Position numbers and translations under genes: made by a program
Source: Flavobacteriales bacterium
GTDB lineage: Bacteria; Bacteroidota; Bacteroidia; Flavobacteriales_F; PHOS-HE28
Assembly: GCA_020635655.1 (NCBI GenBank)
Contig: JACJZI010000004.1
Location: 1 to 64,000, forward strand
Direction of reading: 5' to 3'
DNA length: 64,000 nt
The notes under the pieces: model-generated
Told to the model about the DNA's origin: nothing
Database searches by the model: none
Seen by the model: the letters and a program-made list of their open reading frames with translations, nothing else
Part shown: piece after piece, positions 52,385 through 61,097 of the stretch
Layout: every line of letters begins with the position of its first letter
How positions within the stretch are numbered: the first letter of the stretch is position 1

Positions 52385-53563
52385 ATGCGTTCGCGCCTTT
52401 CCATCCTCTATCTCACGGTCTTCATCGACCTGCTGGGCTTCGGTATCGTGATCCCCATCCTGCCGACCTATGCCACGGAACTGGGCGCGTCCGCACTGGA
52501 GGTCGGCCTGATCGCGGCGCTGTACTCGCTGATGAACTTCGTGTTCTCGCCTTTCTGGGGCACGCTGAGCGATCGCCACGGGCGCAGGACCGTGATCGCC
52601 GGCACGGTCGCCATCACGGCCTGTTCCTTCTTCCTGCTGGCCCAGGCCAATGTGCTCTGGCTGCTCTTCCTGGCACGGCTGGTGTCGGGCATCGGCTCGG
52701 CCAACATCGCGGCATCGCAGGCCTACATCACCGATGTGACGCCCAAGGAATCGCGGGCCAAAGCATTGGGGCTCATTGGCGCCGCCTTCGGGCTCGGCTT
52801 CATCTTCGGTCCGCCGGTGGGCGGCTTCGTGAAGGAGCACTTCGGCATGGCCTACGTCGGCTACATGGCCATGGGGCTCAGCACGATCAACCTGATCCTG
52901 GTGCTGCTGTTCCTGCCGGAATCGATCAAGGAGAAGGACCCCCACGCCAAGCTCGAGTTCAAGCCGGTGACCAACGCCTTTCGCGCGCTGAAACGCGAGG
53001 GTCTCCGCGACCTGTACATCACGATGTTCACCTATGTGGCCGCCTTCAGCATGATGCAGGTGACCGTCGCGCTGCTGTGGGAACAGGACTACGGACTGAG
53101 CGAGGCGCAGGTGGGATACATGTTCGCGGCGATCGGCCTGGCCAGCGCCGTCGTGCAGGGCGGAATGGTCGGCTGGCTGAGCCGGAAGTTCGGTGAGGCC
53201 CGGCTGCTGGTCTTTGGCTGCATCCTGATGGCCATCGGCCTGGGCAGCATCCCCTTCGTGCCCTTCGACTGGTTCATCCCCGTGGCCTTCCTGCCGATCG
53301 TGATGATCGCGCTTGCCAACGGCTGCATGATGCCGAGCATCACCTCGCTGCTCAGCAAGGAGGCCAGCGACCGCGAACAGGGCCAGGTCCTGGGCATGAA
53401 CCAGAGCTTCGGCTCGCTGGCGCGCGTGATCGGACCCACGATCGGTGGGCTGTTCTATGGCTGGAGCCATTACCTGCCCTACCTCAGCGGCGCCCTGGTG
53501 ATGGGGGCCACCCTGTATGCCGTGCTGGGCTACAACCGTCTGCGCGCCGCCCGTCCGGCCTGA
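52385..53563 (+). CDS. Tet-like MFS efflux transporter
   Basis: A 392-aa twelve-helix major facilitator of the TCR/Tet group. The loop 2-3 motif is GTLSDRHGRRTVI (GxLSDRxGRR), with GLLGFGIVIPILPTYA-like residues in helix 1 and GFIFGPPVGGF in the antiporter motif C region. Tet-type proteins export drugs in exchange for protons, but chromosomal members in Bacteroidota often have other substrates. Probably co-transcribed with the NADH dehydrogenase. Confidence 0.88.
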   Translation: MRSRLSILYLTVFIDLLGFGIVIPILPTYATELGASALEVGLIAALYSLMNFVFSPFWGTLSDRHGRRTVIAGTVAITACSFFLLAQANVLWLLFLARLVSGIGSANIAASQAYITDVTPKESRAKALGLIGAAFGLGFIFGPPVGGFVKEHFGMAYVGYMAMGLSTINLILVLLFLPESIKEKDPHAKLEFKPVTNAFRALKREGLRDLYITMFTYVAAFSMMQVTVALLWEQDYGLSEAQVGYMFAAIGLASAVVQGGMVGWLSRKFGEARLLVFGCILMAIGLGSIPFVPFDWFIPVAFLPIVMIALANGCMMPSITSLLSKEASDREQGQVLGMNQSFGSLARVIGPTIGGLFYGWSHYLPYLSGALVMGATLYAVLGYNRLRAARPA

Positions 53564-53612
53564 TCCGCACGCGGGGTTACTTTAGCGGCCGCTTTTTCGA
53601 ACCGATCCGATC

Positions 53613-54482
53613 ATGAGCGTACTCGTCGACAAGCACAGCAAGGTCATCGTCCAGGGTTTCACCGGAAGCGAAGGGACGTTCCACGCCTCCCAGATGATCG
53701 AGTACGGCACGAACGTGGTCGGTGGCGTGACCCCCGGGAAGGGCGGTCAGACCCACCTGGACCGGCCGGTGTTCGAGACCGTCGAGCAGGCGGTCAAGGC
53801 CACCGGCGCCGATGTCAGCATCATCTTCGTGCCGCCCGCCTTCGCGGCGGATGCCATCATGGAGGCCGCCGAAGCCGGGATCAAGGTGATCGTCTGCATC
53901 ACCGAGGGCATCCCCGTGAAGGACATGGTGCAGGCCCGTGAGTACATCCGTGGGAAGGACTGCACGCTGATCGGTCCGAACTGCCCCGGGGTGATCACCG
54001 CCGAGGCCTGCAAGGTGGGCATCATGCCCGGCTTCGTGTTCAAGAAGGGCCACGTGGGCATCGTGTCGAAATCAGGCACCCTGACCTACGAGGCGGCGGA
54101 CCAGGTGGTGAAGGCGGGGCTGGGCATCACCACGGCCATCGGCATCGGCGGCGACCCGATCATCGGCACCACCACGCTGGAGGCGATCCAGCTCTTCGCG
54201 AACGACGCGGACACCAAGGCCATCGTGATGATCGGCGAGATCGGCGGAGACCTCGAGATCCGTGCGGCGAAGTGGATCAAGGAGAATTGCAAAAAGCCCG
54301 TCGTGGGCTTCATCGCCGGGGAGACCGCCCCGAAGGGCCGCACCATGGGCCATGCCGGTGCGATCGTGTCCGGCGCCGACGAGAGCGCGGCCGCCAAGAA
54401 GAAGGTGATGCGCGAGTGCGGCATCCATGTCGTGGACAGCCCCGCGACCATCGGCGCGAAGGTGAAGGAGGTGCTGGGGTAG
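53613..54482 (+). CDS. sucD: Succinate-CoA ligase, alpha subunit
   Basis: A 289-aa TCA-cycle enzyme subunit that binds CoA and carries the phosphohistidine. CoA-binding GFTGSEGTFHA, IVCITEGIPVKDMV, LIGPNCPGVITAEACKVGIM, and the phosphohistidine loop MGHAGAIVSG are all intact. Length is normal. Unlike the common sucC-sucD arrangement, no beta-subunit gene is adjacent. A repeat-rich stretch follows the stop codon. Confidence 0.96.
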   Translation: MSVLVDKHSKVIVQGFTGSEGTFHASQMIEYGTNVVGGVTPGKGGQTHLDRPVFETVEQAVKATGADVSIIFVPPAFAADAIMEAAEAGIKVIVCITEGIPVKDMVQAREYIRGKDCTLIGPNCPGVITAEACKVGIMPGFVFKKGHVGIVSKSGTLTYEAADQVVKAGLGITTAIGIGGDPIIGTTTLEAIQLFANDADTKAIVMIGEIGGDLEIRAAKWIKENCKKPVVGFIAGETAPKGRTMGHAGAIVSGADESAAAKKKVMRECGIHVVDSPATIGAKVKEVLG

Positions 54483-54493
54483 GTCGGGTGAAT

Positions 54494-54632
54494 GTGTCCT
54501 CTGCGGAAGAAGGCATTCACGGCCAAGGCACCAGGCACGCAAAGAGGAGAGGCACACGGAGGCCCTGAGGCACGGAGTTTTTGCCTATCCCGCCTCCCGA
54601 AGCCTTCATCTGCGCCTTCCGTGTCCTCTGCG
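54494..54632. repeat. Simple-repeat region with 12-bp direct repeats after sucD
   Basis: GTGTCCTCTGCG occurs at 54494-54505 and again at 54621-54632. Between them lie short imperfect units (CCAAGGCACCAGGCACGC, GGCACACGGAGG, GGCACGGAG) of the same flavour as 43496-43556. Intergenic, no gene. Confidence 0.55.
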
Positions 54633-54652
54633 AAAAGACCGATCCACGACCC

Positions 54653-55981
54653 CTACCGCTCCGGGTCCATCAGCGCCCGTTCCTCCGCGGTGGGGTGCGC
54701 GTTCAGATAGATCGCCCGGTAATAGCGGAAGTTCATCCGGTCATAATGCAGGATGGCGTCGTGGTTGTACTGGTAGATCTGGAAGGCGTTCACGAAGAGG
54801 AGGTAGCCGCATAGCGCGAGCATCGGCCAACGCCATCGGGTGCGCAGGGCGCGCTCCAACAAGGCTGCGAAGGGGAGCGCCAATACCGGATAGCTCTGGA
54901 CCAGGGCACGCGTGGAGTAGGAACCGCCATAACGCCAGTCGTGCCACGCGATCACGATCCAGATGTTCAGCAGCACGTAAACAAGCACACTGCGCTTCCA
55001 CGGCCGGCTCTTCATGAAAAAGAGCCCCGCGACGAAGAGCACCGTGACCGGCGTGTAGATGAACCAGCCCTTCTCCCCGCCGAACAGCACGCGCCAGTGC
55101 GGATCGAGGAACTCCCACTTGCTGCCCACGTCGAAGACCCATGAACCGGTGACGACCTTCCAATAGATCAGCATCGGCAGAAAGGCCAGGAACGCCGAGC
55201 CCACTGCAAATGCCACATGGTCCGGGTGCTTGCGAAGGAGGGCCCACTTCGCGCGGGCGGTGGACTTGTCGTGGATGCCCCAGAAAAACGGAATGAAGAG
55301 CATGATCGCCTCCGTAGGACGTGCTACCGTGGCCAATCCCACGGTCGCTCCGATCAGCGCCGCGCGACCCCTGCCGGGCTTTTCGTGCCAGCGCACGGTG
55401 GCCCAGAGCACCAGCGCATAGAGTGCGAAGAGGTAGCCGTGGGTCTGGGCGTTGTCCACGCTGATGTATTGGATGGCATTGGTGGCCAGCACCACGAGCA
55501 CGATCGTCAATGCGACGACCCCATCACTGAAATAGCGCAACAAGACCTGCCGCCAGAGGAACAGGGCCAGGATGCAATAGACGATCGGGCTGATCCCGAT
55601 GGCCCACTGGTAGGGAATGGAGAACCCATCCTGCGGATGGCCCGTCCAGCCCGCGATGACATGCCCGACGACGAAGAAGGGCAGCTGCATGATCGCAATG
55701 CCGCAGAAGTATTTGGTGGCCCGGTTGCCGTTGGGGAGGTCGAACACCTGATAGATCGAACCCCCGCTCAGGTGATAGGTGCTGTCGATGCCTTCCAGCC
55801 AATCCTGCCGGGCGATATCCCGGTACAGGACCACGGCCGGGAGGTACTGGTAGTAGCCCAGGGCATCCCAACGGGTGACCTGTATGGCGGCTCCGCCACG
55901 CAGCTCGGAATATTCGAGCCGGGTCCCGAGCAGGACCAGGATCACCCCGAAGACGATGAGCATGGAGGGACGCCCTTGCAT
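54653..55981 (-). CDS. Polytopic membrane protein, glycosyltransferase-like
   Basis: A 442-aa protein with about eleven membrane helices. A large loop after the first (LEGIDSTYHLSGGSIYQVFD, NRATKYFCGIAIMQLPFF) and late WHDWRYGGSYSTRALVQSYP resemble polyprenyl-phosphate-dependent GT-C type glycosyltransferases, where loop 1 acids bind the donor, but no family is certain. It starts 4 bp after the stop codon of the upstream membrane protein gene (55986-57344), forming a two-gene operon that may act in glycan assembly. The ATG six codons downstream is an alternative start. Confidence 0.65.
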   Translation of the reverse strand: MQGRPSMLIVFGVILVLLGTRLEYSELRGGAAIQVTRWDALGYYQYLPAVVLYRDIARQDWLEGIDSTYHLSGGSIYQVFDLPNGNRATKYFCGIAIMQLPFFVVGHVIAGWTGHPQDGFSIPYQWAIGISPIVYCILALFLWRQVLLRYFSDGVVALTIVLVVLATNAIQYISVDNAQTHGYLFALYALVLWATVRWHEKPGRGRAALIGATVGLATVARPTEAIMLFIPFFWGIHDKSTARAKWALLRKHPDHVAFAVGSAFLAFLPMLIYWKVVTGSWVFDVGSKWEFLDPHWRVLFGGEKGWFIYTPVTVLFVAGLFFMKSRPWKRSVLVYVLLNIWIVIAWHDWRYGGSYSTRALVQSYPVLALPFAALLERALRTRWRWPMLALCGYLLFVNAFQIYQYNHDAILHYDRMNFRYYRAIYLNAHPTAEERALMDPER

Positions 55982-55985
55982 GTGC

Positions 55986-57344
55986 CTATGGTCCACTGTT
56001 GACCGGAGGGACCTTTGCGGTGCGGGGAAGCAACGTTCCAGCAAGGGCCAGCAGGCATACCAGCCAGATCGTCTTGCAACCGAACCGGTCCAGGGCGCCG
56101 CTGAAGGTGGCACCACCCCAGGCGGTGATCAGAATGCCGACGAGCAGCGTCAGGACCAGGACCAGCATTTCGATCCGGCCCGAGCGGCCCATGCCCACGA
56201 TCAAAGGGACCAGCGCGACCCAGGATATCCGGACCATCCAGGAATGCAGGGGTTTGAGGGCATCGATCGGTCCGATCCGCCCGTTGTATTGCCTGGAACT
56301 GGTGAAGGCCGCCATGTCGTGTCGCATGTGCGCCTTCAGCACACGGTACACATGGCTTCCTTCGCGGAAGGGTCCCCATCCATCGCCGATGGCGTACATC
56401 CCCAGCTGTTGCCAGGTGACCTCCAAGGAAATGCGGATGTGCCGGACGAGGAGGTCGGTGTCCATGAAAGAGGCCCGGATGATCCGACCGAACTCATCGC
56501 TGGCTTCCTGCCAGCCGCTGTAGCTGCCGATCGGCCCTTCCCGATCCCACACGAACGCGTAGGACCGATCGGGGAGGTCGTCCTTCCACGCACATAGTTT
56601 GAGGTCCTCCTGTTCGCAATGGCGTTCGAGGAACGCCTTCGCAATACCGTGTTCGACCATGGCACCCATGAAGTACACATTGCCCGAAAGAGCGGTAGCG
56701 TACATCGTGATCGGATAGGTGAGCAAGGCCAGGATGGTCATGGTCCGGACCGGTCGTAGCGGGATCCTCCGGACGACCGGTACTTGCGATCCAAGGCGGA
56801 CCAGGAGCAGGAGCATCAGGAGGAGAAGGGTCTGAACGAGATGCGACAGGTGCGCGGCCACACAGATCGTGAACAAGCCGTAGAGCAGCACACGTTGGTA
56901 CGTGGGAGGTCGAGGCGAGGAGGGCAGGAACAACAGGACCATGCAGAGCAGCAGCAGCGGGCTGAAGATGTCCGCCATCACCTGGGAGACCACCCAGGGC
57001 AGACCGGTGGTGATGGACAGGATGCCGATGGTGATGACGAGTGTCCACGGACCGGTCATACCAGGGTGAACGACACGGCGCAGCACCAGTTCGATGAGTC
57101 GCACGGTGATGGCCGCCTGGCAGGCGATGGTGGTCCAAAGCGTGAAACCACCGAGGCTCGTGATCCGGATGAAGAGGCCATAGGTGATCGGGCGATCGGG
57201 CGGCATGAAGGCGCGCATGCCCGAGACCACGTAGGTCGCCGAATCGGAATACAGCAGGGGATAGCCGTTCCAGATCGCCGGTCCCATCAATGCAGTGATG
57301 CAGAACAGGTAGGCCAGCGTCCAGTTCAGTCGATGGTGCACCAT
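55986..57344 (-). CDS. Polytopic membrane protein of unknown function
   Basis: A 452-aa protein with about ten membrane helices from the ATG at 57344. The first loop (GYPLLYSDSATYVVSGMRAF) has the acid-rich signature of membrane glycosyltransferase-like proteins. A central soluble loop (AFLERHCEQEDLKLCAWKDD to VTWQQLGMYAIGDGWGPFR) has two conserved-looking cysteines. It is translated just before the second membrane protein and divergent from fabG (79 bp). Glycan-related function is an inference. Confidence 0.65.
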   Translation of the reverse strand: MVHHRLNWTLAYLFCITALMGPAIWNGYPLLYSDSATYVVSGMRAFMPPDRPITYGLFIRITSLGGFTLWTTIACQAAITVRLIELVLRRVVHPGMTGPWTLVITIGILSITTGLPWVVSQVMADIFSPLLLLCMVLLFLPSSPRPPTYQRVLLYGLFTICVAAHLSHLVQTLLLLMLLLLVRLGSQVPVVRRIPLRPVRTMTILALLTYPITMYATALSGNVYFMGAMVEHGIAKAFLERHCEQEDLKLCAWKDDLPDRSYAFVWDREGPIGSYSGWQEASDEFGRIIRASFMDTDLLVRHIRISLEVTWQQLGMYAIGDGWGPFREGSHVYRVLKAHMRHDMAAFTSSRQYNGRIGPIDALKPLHSWMVRISWVALVPLIVGMGRSGRIEMLVLVLTLLVGILITAWGGATFSGALDRFGCKTIWLVCLLALAGTLLPRTAKVPPVNSGP

Positions 57345-57423
57345 ACCGGCGAATTTCGGCACTGGGATCCGATGCGCCCGTCGGCACGATGGATGCATCC
57401 TCCGGCAACCGTACTTTCGCCGC

Positions 57424-58170
57424 ATGGCTCTCCTTCAGGACAAGACCGCTCTGATCACGGGCGGTACACGTGGGATCGGGAAAGGCATCGTCCAAAGGTT
57501 CATCGAGGAAGGTGCGCATGTGGCGTTCACCTACGTCAGCAGCCCGGATAAGGCGAATGCACTGGCGGAGGAACTGGGCCGGAGCGGTCGCAAGGTGATG
57601 GCCATTCAGAGCGATGCCGCGGACATGGTCCAGGCGCAAAAGGCCGTGGACGAAATGGTGAACGCATGGGGTGGACTGGACATCCTCGTGAACAACGCGG
57701 GCATCACGCGCGACCAGTTGCTGATGCGGATGAGCGAGGCCGATTGGGACCAGGTGATCGCCACCAACCTGAAGAGCGTGTTCAACATGACCAAGGCGGT
57801 GATGCGCACCATGCTGAAGCAGCGCAGTGGCAGCATCATCAACATGAGCAGCGTGGTGGGGGTGAAGGGCAACGCGGGACAGGCCAACTATGCCGCCAGC
57901 AAGGCCGGCATCCTGGGGTTCACCAAGAGCGTGGCGCTGGAACTCGGCAGCCGCAACATCCGCAGCAATGCGATCGCCCCCGGGTTCATCGAAACGGAAA
58001 TGACCGGTGCGCTCGACGAGAAGGTGGTGCAACAATGGCGCGAGAGCATCCCGCTCAAGCGCGGCGGGAGCCCGATCGACGTCGCCAACGCCTGTGTATT
58101 CCTCGGCAGTGACCTGAGCGCGTACATCACCGGCCAGACCCTTTGCGTATGCGGGGGCATGCTGACCTGA
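57424..58170 (+). CDS. fabG: 3-oxoacyl-ACP reductase (FabG-type SDR)
   Basis: A 248-aa NADPH-dependent reductase of type II fatty acid synthesis. Cofactor motif TGGTRGIGKGI, VNNAGITRDQLLMRM, catalytic serine in NMSSVVGVKGNAGQ, YxxxK in NYAASKAG, then the diagnostic NAIAPGFIETEMTGAL and the C-terminal YITGQTLCVCGGM. All catalytic residues are present. The paralogous SDR at 45267 lacks the FabG signature, so this is the likely chromosomal fabG. Confidence 0.93.
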   Translation: MALLQDKTALITGGTRGIGKGIVQRFIEEGAHVAFTYVSSPDKANALAEELGRSGRKVMAIQSDAADMVQAQKAVDEMVNAWGGLDILVNNAGITRDQLLMRMSEADWDQVIATNLKSVFNMTKAVMRTMLKQRSGSIINMSSVVGVKGNAGQANYAASKAGILGFTKSVALELGSRNIRSNAIAPGFIETEMTGALDEKVVQQWRESIPLKRGGSPIDVANACVFLGSDLSAYITGQTLCVCGGMLT

Positions 58171-58235
58171 TGGGGTTGGATGGAGCGCGCGGTCTTTTCG
58201 AGGCAATGGCAGCAAGCTGCACTGGACCGCTGACC

Positions 58236-58286
58236 AACACCGATGGACCAATGACCATCAACAGTTGACCATTGACCATTAACAGA
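58236..58286. repeat. GACCAATGACC / TTGACCATTGACC simple repeat
   Basis: Short near-identical units (GACCAATGACCATCAACAG, TTGACCATTGACCATTAACA) partly complementary to each other, just before the start of the VWA-like gene. Its TAA (58280-58282) closes that gene's frame upstream. Confidence 0.5.
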
Positions 58287-58300
58287 TACCCATCCACCCC

Positions 58301-60385
58301 CTGAACCTCACCACCACATATCCCCTTTGGCTTGCGCCGCTCTGCCTGCTGCTGGGAGCCGGGTATGCGGTGGTGCTCTATCGGAAGGGTGCGGAACGGC
58401 ACGGTTGGGGCCGTGGGCTGAACGCCCTGCTCTTCGCACTGCGCACCTTGGCAGTGACCTTCCTGGCCTTTTTCCTGTTGTCGCCGGTCGTACGCACCTG
58501 GGTGCGCGAGGTGCGCAGGCCGATCATCGTGCTCGCACACGACGGGTCATCCTCGTTGATGGCTGCCGGCGATACCAATGCGGTCCGGACCACTTATGCC
58601 CGGCAGCTGCAGGACCTGGTGGCCGGGCTGGCGGAGAAGTACGACGTCCGCACGTTCACCTATGGGAAAGGCGTGGAGGAGGGCTTGCATTTCCAGCAGG
58701 ACCAGAACCGCACGGACATCGCGCAATTGCTCCGCGAGGTACATGATCGGCTGGCAGGTCCGGACCTGGGCGCGGTGATCCTGGACGGTGACGGCATCTA
58801 CAACCGGGGTCGCGATCCCCGCCACGACGCCACCAAGCTCGGTGTGCCCATCTATGGCATCGCCCTGGGCGACACGACGGTGCGTCCCGACCTTCAGCTG
58901 CGTGGTGTGGATGCCAATCGTATCGCGTACTTGGGCAATGAATTCCCGCTGGTGGCGCACATCGAGGCGCGGCATCTCGACGGTCGACGGGGTCGCGTCC
59001 AGGTCCTGCAGGCGGACAAGGTCCTCTTGGAAAAGGAACTGACCGTGCTGGGGGACCCCTACATCACTGACGTTCCGCTGCTGATCACCGCAGAGCGGCC
59101 AGGCATCCAGCGCTATACGGTCCAGGTCCGTCCGCTGGAAGGCGAAGTGAGCGAAGGCAACAACAGTGCGGATGTAGTGGTGCACGTTTTGGACGATCGG
59201 CAGAAAGTGCTGCTGCTGGGGGCATCGCCGCATCCCGACCTGGGGGCGCTGCGCGAGGCGTTGGAGAGCGCGGGGAACTACCAGGTGGACCTGGCCTTTG
59301 CCGCCACCTTCCAGGGAAGGCCGGAAGAACATGATCTGGTGGTGGCACATCGGCTCCCCGGAGGCCGTACGGATATGATGCCCTTCCTCCAGGGATGCCT
59401 GTCGAAGGGTGTGCCGGTGATCACGATCATCGGCGAGGGAACCGACGGCAATGCGCTCAACAGCCTCCGCGGAGCGGTGCACGTCTCCGCTGGGCAAAGT
59501 GGGGTCACGGATGCGCGACCGGCCTTTCACAAGGGCTTTGCGGCCTTCCAGATCGACCCGGCCACGATCAATGCGTTCGAACGGTTCCCACCCCTGCAGG
59601 TGCCCTTCGGCCAATACGCCGTTTCCACGGGTGCGACACCGCTGTTCGACCAGATGATCGGCATGGTACGCACGGAGTATCCGCTCGTGGTGGTGCAGCC
59701 GCAAGGGGAGGTCCGTTCGGCGACCATCTGCGGCGAGGGGATCTGGCGCTGGCGTCTGGCCGATCAACAGCAGGACCATACCACGGAGCATTTTGATGGC
59801 CTGTTCCGCAAACTGGTGCAGGTCCTCGCCAACAGGACGGACGACAGCCGCTTCCGCATCGATCATCCGGACAGCTTCGACGAGCAGGAGCCTGTCGTCC
59901 TGCAGGCCGAGGTGTACGACCTGAACTACGAACTGGTGAACACGGCGGAGGTCGAGGTCTCGCTCACCGATGAAGAGGGCCGGACAAAGCCCTATGCGCT
60001 CACCCCGACCGAACGTGGCTATCGGTCGTCGATCAACGGGCTGCACGCGGGGCGGTATTCCTATGATGGCACGGCCCGGCTGGATAAGGAGCAATTGCGG
60101 ACCTCGGGCGAGTTCGTGGTGCGGGCGGTATCGGCGGAACGCACCAACACCGTTGCGGACGAACGCTTGTGGGCCGATCTGGCCGCGGCCACCGGAGGGC
60201 GGCTCTTGCGTCCGGATGGAATGGCCGGACTACAGGAGGAGCTGGAGACTCGGGATGAGCTGCATGCACGTTCATACGCCTACGCGAGCTTCACCGATCT
60301 GATCACCTTGAAGTGGATCTTCTTCGTGCTGCTGGCCCTGCTGACCCTGGAGTGGTACCTGCGGCGGCGGAGCGGTGCCTATTGA
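58301..60385 (+). CDS. VWA-like membrane protein, probable CTG start
   Basis: About 694 aa if read from the CTG at 58301 (LNLTTTYPLWLAPLCLLLGA), which supplies a complete first membrane helix and a typical start for this Bacteroidota family. The first ATG/GTG/TTG in frame is the GTG at 58370, which would remove most of that helix. A second membrane helix (LRTLAVTFLAFFLLSPV) follows, then a long extracytoplasmic region with a VWA-like beginning (IIVLAHDGSSSLMAAGD). A final membrane helix (LKWIFFVLLALLTLEW) ends the protein. Relatives sit near BatA/BatB-like VWA proteins. The exact function is unknown. Confidence 0.78.
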   Translation: MNLTTTYPLWLAPLCLLLGAGYAVVLYRKGAERHGWGRGLNALLFALRTLAVTFLAFFLLSPVVRTWVREVRRPIIVLAHDGSSSLMAAGDTNAVRTTYARQLQDLVAGLAEKYDVRTFTYGKGVEEGLHFQQDQNRTDIAQLLREVHDRLAGPDLGAVILDGDGIYNRGRDPRHDATKLGVPIYGIALGDTTVRPDLQLRGVDANRIAYLGNEFPLVAHIEARHLDGRRGRVQVLQADKVLLEKELTVLGDPYITDVPLLITAERPGIQRYTVQVRPLEGEVSEGNNSADVVVHVLDDRQKVLLLGASPHPDLGALREALESAGNYQVDLAFAATFQGRPEEHDLVVAHRLPGGRTDMMPFLQGCLSKGVPVITIIGEGTDGNALNSLRGAVHVSAGQSGVTDARPAFHKGFAAFQIDPATINAFERFPPLQVPFGQYAVSTGATPLFDQMIGMVRTEYPLVVVQPQGEVRSATICGEGIWRWRLADQQQDHTTEHFDGLFRKLVQVLANRTDDSRFRIDHPDSFDEQEPVVLQAEVYDLNYELVNTAEVEVSLTDEEGRTKPYALTPTERGYRSSINGLHAGRYSYDGTARLDKEQLRTSGEFVVRAVSAERTNTVADERLWADLAAATGGRLLRPDGMAGLQEELETRDELHARSYAYASFTDLITLKWIFFVLLALLTLEWYLRRRSGAY

Positions 60386-60393
60386 CCGTCGGC

Positions 60394-61023
60394 ATGCGCG
60401 ATCGGCTCTTCAGTTGGCGCACATTGGCCTGGACAGGGGCATTGGTCCTTTTCGGTCTTGGTCTTTGGACCCTGCGCGCGCCGATGCTCCGCTCGGTGGG
60501 TGGATTCCTTGTGTCCGAGGATGCCGTGCAGCCGGTGGATGCGGTCTATACCCTGGGCGGGGCGAGCTTGGAACGTGGACAGGAGACGGCCCGCATCATC
60601 AACACCGGCAGTGCGCCACATGTCTGGTTCACCGGTGCCAATGTGCCAAGTGCCCTGGAGGCACTGGGGATCTGCGAGCCCGAGGCACAGGTGAGCCTGG
60701 ACGCCGCGGTGCGCGCCGGGATGCCCGTCGACAAAGGCGATACGTTGCTGGTCGGCACAAGCACCATGGAAGAGGCCCTGGCGATCGTGGCCCATGCCCG
60801 CCAACATCATTTCACGCGCATCATGGTGCTTTCCTCCCGCTTTCACCTGCGCCGCGTGCGCTATGTGTTCGGTCCGCGGTGCCGCGAGGCGGGGATCGCC
60901 CTCGCACTGCATGGAGCACCGTCGCTCACTTTCGATGAAAGCCAGTGGTGGAGGAGCGAGGACGGTCTCTTGATGGTGAACAATGAGTACGTGAAGCTGC
61001 TCTATTACTGGTGGCACTACTAG
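60394..61023 (+). CDS. YdcF/SanA-like DUF218 membrane protein
   Basis: A 209-aa protein with one N-terminal membrane helix (TLAWTGALVLFGLGLWTL) and a DUF218 domain: DAVYTLGGASLERGQETARI, VWFTGANVP, the STMEEALAIVAHARQHHFTRIMVLSS segment with the family's E, and RFHLRRVRYVFGP. The family includes E. coli YdcF and SanA (vancomycin sensitivity), with unproved chemistry at the envelope. It follows the VWA-like gene by 8 bp, same operon. ATG at 60394 is chosen. Confidence 0.83.
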   Translation: MRDRLFSWRTLAWTGALVLFGLGLWTLRAPMLRSVGGFLVSEDAVQPVDAVYTLGGASLERGQETARIINTGSAPHVWFTGANVPSALEALGICEPEAQVSLDAAVRAGMPVDKGDTLLVGTSTMEEALAIVAHARQHHFTRIMVLSSRFHLRRVRYVFGPRCREAGIALALHGAPSLTFDESQWWRSEDGLLMVNNEYVKLLYYWWHY

Positions 61024-61037
61024 CACAGGTGCAGGAA

Positions 61038-61063
61038 GCCCGCCCACCGTGCGGTGAACGGGC
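61038..61063. terminator. Hairpin between convergent genes
   Basis: GCCCG (61038-61042) pairs with CGGGC (61059-61063), and CACCG (61045-61049) with CGGTG (61052-61056), giving a two-part stem with a tight loop, followed on the plus strand by CCCTTTG. It lies between the YdcF-like gene and the convergent protease gene and could act both ways. Confidence 0.5.
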
Positions 61064-61097
61064 CCCTTTGCCGGTCGCGTGTTCCGGTATGGACCGA

